Shown here piece after piece: positions 61,137 through 64,000 of a stretch of 64,000 bases of DNA. The stretch lies in contig NZ_JAERSF010000001.1 in the NCBI RefSeq assembly GCF_016735615.1, positions 1,630,997-1,694,996 of the forward strand, in the 5' to 3' direction. Each line of letters opens with the position of its first letter. Position 1 is the stretch's first letter. Under the pieces are notes generated by a model. That model was not told the DNA's origin. It saw only the letters and a program-made list of their open reading frames with translations, and did no database searches. Made by a program: the position numbers and the translations under genes. The stretch comes from Flavobacterium tagetis. GTDB lineage: Bacteria > Bacteroidota > Bacteroidia > Flavobacteriales > Flavobacteriaceae.

Positions 61137-62480
61137 ATGCAAACATCATTAAAAATTGCTGTTGTTGGTTCTGGACTTGTAGGATCGTTGCTGGCAATTT
61201 ATCTTAAAAAAGCTGGTCACTCTGTTCATGTCTATGATCGTAGTCCCGATATCCGAAAAATAAATTTTTCTGGCCGTTCTATTAATTTAGCAATGTCCAA
61301 CCGTGGCTGGAAGGCTTTGGATGCAGTTGGTGTTGGCGATTCAGTTCGAGAAATTGCAATTCCTATGGATAAACGTGCCATTCATTTGGTAGACAAATTA
61401 AATTTTCAGAATTACGGTCAGGAAGGCGAATCGATTTATTCTATTTCTAGAGGAAAACTAAACCGAAAAATGATCGATCTTGCCGAAGAAGCTGGAGCTG
61501 AATTTCATTTTGAGCAAAAAGTTTGGGATGTTACTTTGAGCGATGCGACACTTCATATCGGTGAAAGCGAAAGAGGAGAGTGGGAAGAAAGAAAGTTCGA
61601 TATGGTTTTTGGTGCCGATGGAGCTTTTTCTAGAATCCGTCACAGAATGCAGCGTCAGAGCATGTTCAATTATTCACAGGAATTTTTGAATATGGGGTAT
61701 AAAGAATTGAATATTCCAGCAAATCCAGACGGAACACATAAATTAGATAAGAACTCATTTCATATTTGGCCAAGAGGCGAGTACATGTTAATTGCACTTC
61801 CTAATCTTGACGGAAGTTTTACTTGTACTTTATTTATGCCTTTTGAAGGAGAAAACTCTTTTGAATCATTAACGGACCGCAAAATGGTTGAAGATTTCTT
61901 CGAGAAAAATTTCCCAGATTCGATTGAAGTAATTCCAGAATTAGCAAATGATTTCTTTAAAAATCCAACAAGTACTTTGGTTACCATGAAATGTTTTCCT
62001 TGGACTTACGAGAATAAAATTGCTCTAATTGGAGATGCTTGTCATGCGATTGTTCCGTTTTACGGACAAGGTATGAATGCTGGTTTTGAAGACATCACCG
62101 TTTTGAGCGAAATGATTGAAAAGTACCAAGATGATTGGAAGAAAATATTTTCAGAATATCAGGTCTCTAGAAAACCAAATGCAGATGCCATTGCAGAGCT
62201 TTCGTATCGAAATTTCTTAGAAATGAGTACCAAAACGGCAGATGAAAAATTCTTGTTGCAAAAGAAAATAGAAAAAGTCTTTTCAGACAAACATCCAGAT
62301 AAATGGATTCCGCTTTACAGCCGTGTTACTTTCAGTGATCGTCCATATGCCGAAGCTTTGGCAATTGGAGATTATCAAAACGGAATCATGGAAGAAGTGC
62401 TTCGAATGGAAAATATTGAAAACATTTGGGACAGCCCAGAAGTTGAAAACAAAATTTTAGCATTATTAGAACAGGCTTAA
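61137..62480 (+). CDS. kmo: Kynurenine 3-monooxygenase
   Basis: Hydroxylates kynurenine with NADPH and O2. The 447-residue FAD enzyme has the N-terminal dinucleotide motif VGSGLVGSLLAIYLKKAGHS, the mid motif FGADGAFSRIRHRMQ (DG) and GDACHAIVPFYGQGMNAGFE at about residues 300-320, all typical for KMO. Together with kynU (45.6 kb) it points to the kynurenine route, for tryptophan breakdown or NAD precursor supply. Missing from the window are tryptophan 2,3-dioxygenase and 3-hydroxyanthranilate dioxygenase. An AT-rich 217-bp spacer precedes. Confidence 0.95.
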   Translation: MQTSLKIAVVGSGLVGSLLAIYLKKAGHSVHVYDRSPDIRKINFSGRSINLAMSNRGWKALDAVGVGDSVREIAIPMDKRAIHLVDKLNFQNYGQEGESIYSISRGKLNRKMIDLAEEAGAEFHFEQKVWDVTLSDATLHIGESERGEWEERKFDMVFGADGAFSRIRHRMQRQSMFNYSQEFLNMGYKELNIPANPDGTHKLDKNSFHIWPRGEYMLIALPNLDGSFTCTLFMPFEGENSFESLTDRKMVEDFFEKNFPDSIEVIPELANDFFKNPTSTLVTMKCFPWTYENKIALIGDACHAIVPFYGQGMNAGFEDITVLSEMIEKYQDDWKKIFSEYQVSRKPNADAIAELSYRNFLEMSTKTADEKFLLQKKIEKVFSDKHPDKWIPLYSRVTFSDRPYAEALAIGDYQNGIMEEVLRMENIENIWDSPEVENKILALLEQA

Positions 62481-62527
62481 GTTTTTTATACCTATTATAA
62501 GTAAATACAAACTTTACACATAATAAT

Positions 62528-62563
62528 AAACCCGACAGATTTTAAGAATTTGTCGGGTTTTAT
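62528..62563 (+). terminator. Terminator after kmo
   Basis: AAACCCGACA (62528-62537) pairs with TGTCGGGTTT (62551-62560), with AT-rich flanks. Same stem as at 14.6 kb and, partly, 45.3 kb. Confidence 0.85.
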
Positions 62564-62584
62564 ATTTTAGATAGTTTAGTTTTT

Positions 62585-64000
62585 TTATTTCTTAAAGATT
62601 TTAGTCAAGACACCAAAAACACCTCTTATAAAAGTAGCGCTTGTTACGACTTTTAAAACCGATTTTGTAACAACTTCTGTAGTGCTTGGTCCAGCTTTTG
62701 AAGATTTTGCTGGTGCTTGTTCTTCTTGTTGAGCTGCGGCATCTGCGGCATCTGCTAGTTTTTTATTTAAAATTTCAAAAGCACTTTCGCGGTCAATTTC
62801 TTCAGCGTATTTCTTAACTAATTTTGATTTGTTGTTTATTTCATCAATTTCAGATGGAGATAAAACATCCATTCGGCTCATTGGCGCACGCATCATAGTA
62901 GCAACAAGCGGAGTTGGAATACCTTTTTCGTTAAGCGCCGTGACCAAAGCCTCTCCAATTCCTAAACTCGTTAATAATTCGTCTGTTTTATAATAAGGAG
63001 AAGTAGGGTAGTTGTCTGCTGTTTTTTTAATCGCCTGGCGGTCATTTGCTGTAAAAGCTCTTAAAGCATGCTGAATCTTTAGACCTAACTGAGCCAAAAC
63101 GCCACTCGGAACATCCATCGGGTTTTGGGTAACAAAATAAATTCCGACACCTTTAGAACGAATTAGCTTTACAATAGTTTCAATTTGCTCCAAAAGTGCT
63201 TTACTGGCTTCATTAAAAATTAAATGTGCTTCGTCAATAAAGATTACTAACTCAGGCTGTTCTGCATCTCCTTTTTCAGGCATCTTCTGATAAATTTCAG
63301 CCAAAAGACTTAACATAAAAGTCGAGAATAATTTGGGTTTGTCCTGAATATCCGTCAAGCGGATGATATTAACGTAACCTTTTCCGTTTTCATCAATTCT
63401 CATTAAGTCATCTGTTTCAAAAGATAATTCCCCAAAAAACAAATCACCGCCTTGTTGTTCCAGTTCAATAATCTTTCTAAGAATTGTTCCTGTTGTTGCA
63501 GTTGAAATCTTTCCATAACTGGCTGCAATTTCGTCTTTACCTTCTTCAGTTATATAATTTATTACTTTTTTAATGTCTTTCAAATCCAGTAAAGGCATTT
63601 GGTTATCATCACAATATTTAAAGATAACCGCTACAACTCCTGCCTGCGTATCATTCAGATCTAAGATTCGCGAAAATAAAACTGGTCCAAATTCAGATAC
63701 GGTAGCACGGAGGCGCACACCATTTTGTTTGGATAAAGACATTAACTCAACAGGAAACGCGGCTACATTATAAGGTATATTTATTTTGGCATGACGTTCT
63801 GTAATAAAACCTTCCTCTTTACCTTCTTTGGCTATACCGCTAAAATCCCCTTTAATATCCATCATTAATACAGGAATGCCGGCATTAGAAAGTTGCTCAG
63901 AAAAAACTTGGATTGTTTTGGTTTTTCCTGTTCCAGTTGCACCAGCAATTAATCCGTGTCGGTTTAAAGTTTTCAGTGGAATCTTGACGTGTGCTTCTGC
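62585..64000 (-). CDS. HerA/DUF853-like ATPase (partial, 5' end outside window)
   Basis: At least 472 codons are present, running off the window at 64000, so the true start is missing. Walker A is LIAGATGTGKTKTIQVFSEQ, just inside the window. Then VLMMDIKGDFSGIAKEGKEE and ELVIFIDEAHLIFNEAS, which holds the Walker B residues FIDEAH, and a distal RSKGVGIYFVTQNPMDVPSG. The order and motifs fit the HerA-like DUF853 family of putative DNA-translocating ATPases. The C-terminal end is Ala-rich with a linker and a TKSVLKVVTSATFIRGVFGV hydrophobic tail. Role unknown. Confidence 0.85.
   Translation of the reverse strand, partial: AEAHVKIPLKTLNRHGLIAGATGTGKTKTIQVFSEQLSNAGIPVLMMDIKGDFSGIAKEGKEEGFITERHAKINIPYNVAAFPVELMSLSKQNGVRLRATVSEFGPVLFSRILDLNDTQAGVVAVIFKYCDDNQMPLLDLKDIKKVINYITEEGKDEIAASYGKISTATTGTILRKIIELEQQGGDLFFGELSFETDDLMRIDENGKGYVNIIRLTDIQDKPKLFSTFMLSLLAEIYQKMPEKGDAEQPELVIFIDEAHLIFNEASKALLEQIETIVKLIRSKGVGIYFVTQNPMDVPSGVLAQLGLKIQHALRAFTANDRQAIKKTADNYPTSPYYKTDELLTSLGIGEALVTALNEKGIPTPLVATMMRAPMSRMDVLSPSEIDEINNKSKLVKKYAEEIDRESAFEILNKKLADAADAAAQQEEQAPAKSSKAGPSTTEVVTKSVLKVVTSATFIRGVFGVLTKIFKK

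Noticed and set aside
1..64000. CRISPR arrays, tRNA, rRNA, insertion sequences, prophage
   Set aside because: I found no regularly spaced direct repeats with unique spacers, no tRNA-like cloverleaf, no rRNA blocks, and no transposase or phage structural genes. Repeats in gaps are inverted, not CRISPR-like.

Overview
The window is ordinary chromosome from a member of the Bacteroidota, most probably Flavobacterium or a close relative. The evidence is low GC, absence of Shine-Dalgarno sequences, promoters of the TTG / TAnnTTTG type, and family content: DUF3857 transglutaminase-like proteins, the DUF1800/DUF1501 pair, a BACON-like lipoprotein, an SprA-type large outer-membrane barrel, DUF2007/DUF5808, kynureninase and kynurenine monooxygenase, and a DAHP synthase-chorismate mutase fusion. 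I see no rRNA, tRNA, CRISPR array, insertion sequence or prophage. The species assignment is inference.

Layout. 1-3.6 kb: PhoB/PhoR-like two-component system and a phosphate-selective porin with Pho-box-like direct repeats. 3.7-9.7 kb: MurG-like glycosyltransferase, Lys/Ala-rich secreted protein, 1144-residue outer-membrane protein, two small DUF proteins. 9.8-11.4 kb: a small AT-rich accessory island with a double-glycine bacteriocin-like precursor, three small membrane proteins (two of them paralogues), the 3' remnant of an ABC exporter, and a divergent XRE regulator with a palindromic operator. 11.5-22.7 kb: housekeeping and small genes (aspartate kinase, fructose-bisphosphatase, HupE-dCMP deaminase-CtpA-NTF2 operon, MarC, DUF4412, DUF3109). 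23-26.7 kb: nrdB-nrdA with a very structured spacer. 26.8-28.3 kb: an AT-rich orphan with a HEPN motif, a possible defence gene. 28.4-31.6 kb: DUF1800-DUF1501 and a ParE/RelE-type toxin-antitoxin pair. 31.8-36.2 kb: aromatic amino-acid operon (pheA, aminotransferase, tyrA, DAHP synthase-chorismate mutase) behind a Phe-rich leader peptide and transcription attenuator. 36.5-45.3 kb: rsgA, dtd, two DUF3857 proteins (one with a lost catalytic Cys and His), MazG-like, aroA, queA. 45.6-64 kb: kynU, glycine-zipper lipoprotein, large orphan protein, AsmA-like protein, penicillin acylase, two serine hydrolases and an AraC regulator, DUF1254/DUF1214 lipoprotein, acetyltransferase, kmo, and a HerA-like ATPase cut by the window end.

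The intergenic DNA is unusually rich in inverted repeats. Several are pairs of 19-30 bp arms around an intrinsic terminator, and at least one locus has palindromes nested inside palindromes. Some recur within the window, such as ACCATATAAG elements and CCTCCAGC hairpins.

The strongest candidates for new biology are the decayed bacteriocin/immunity locus at 9.8-11.4 kb, the Phe attenuator at 31.8-32.0 kb, the HEPN orphan at 26.8-28.3 kb, and the terminator-cored repeat families.
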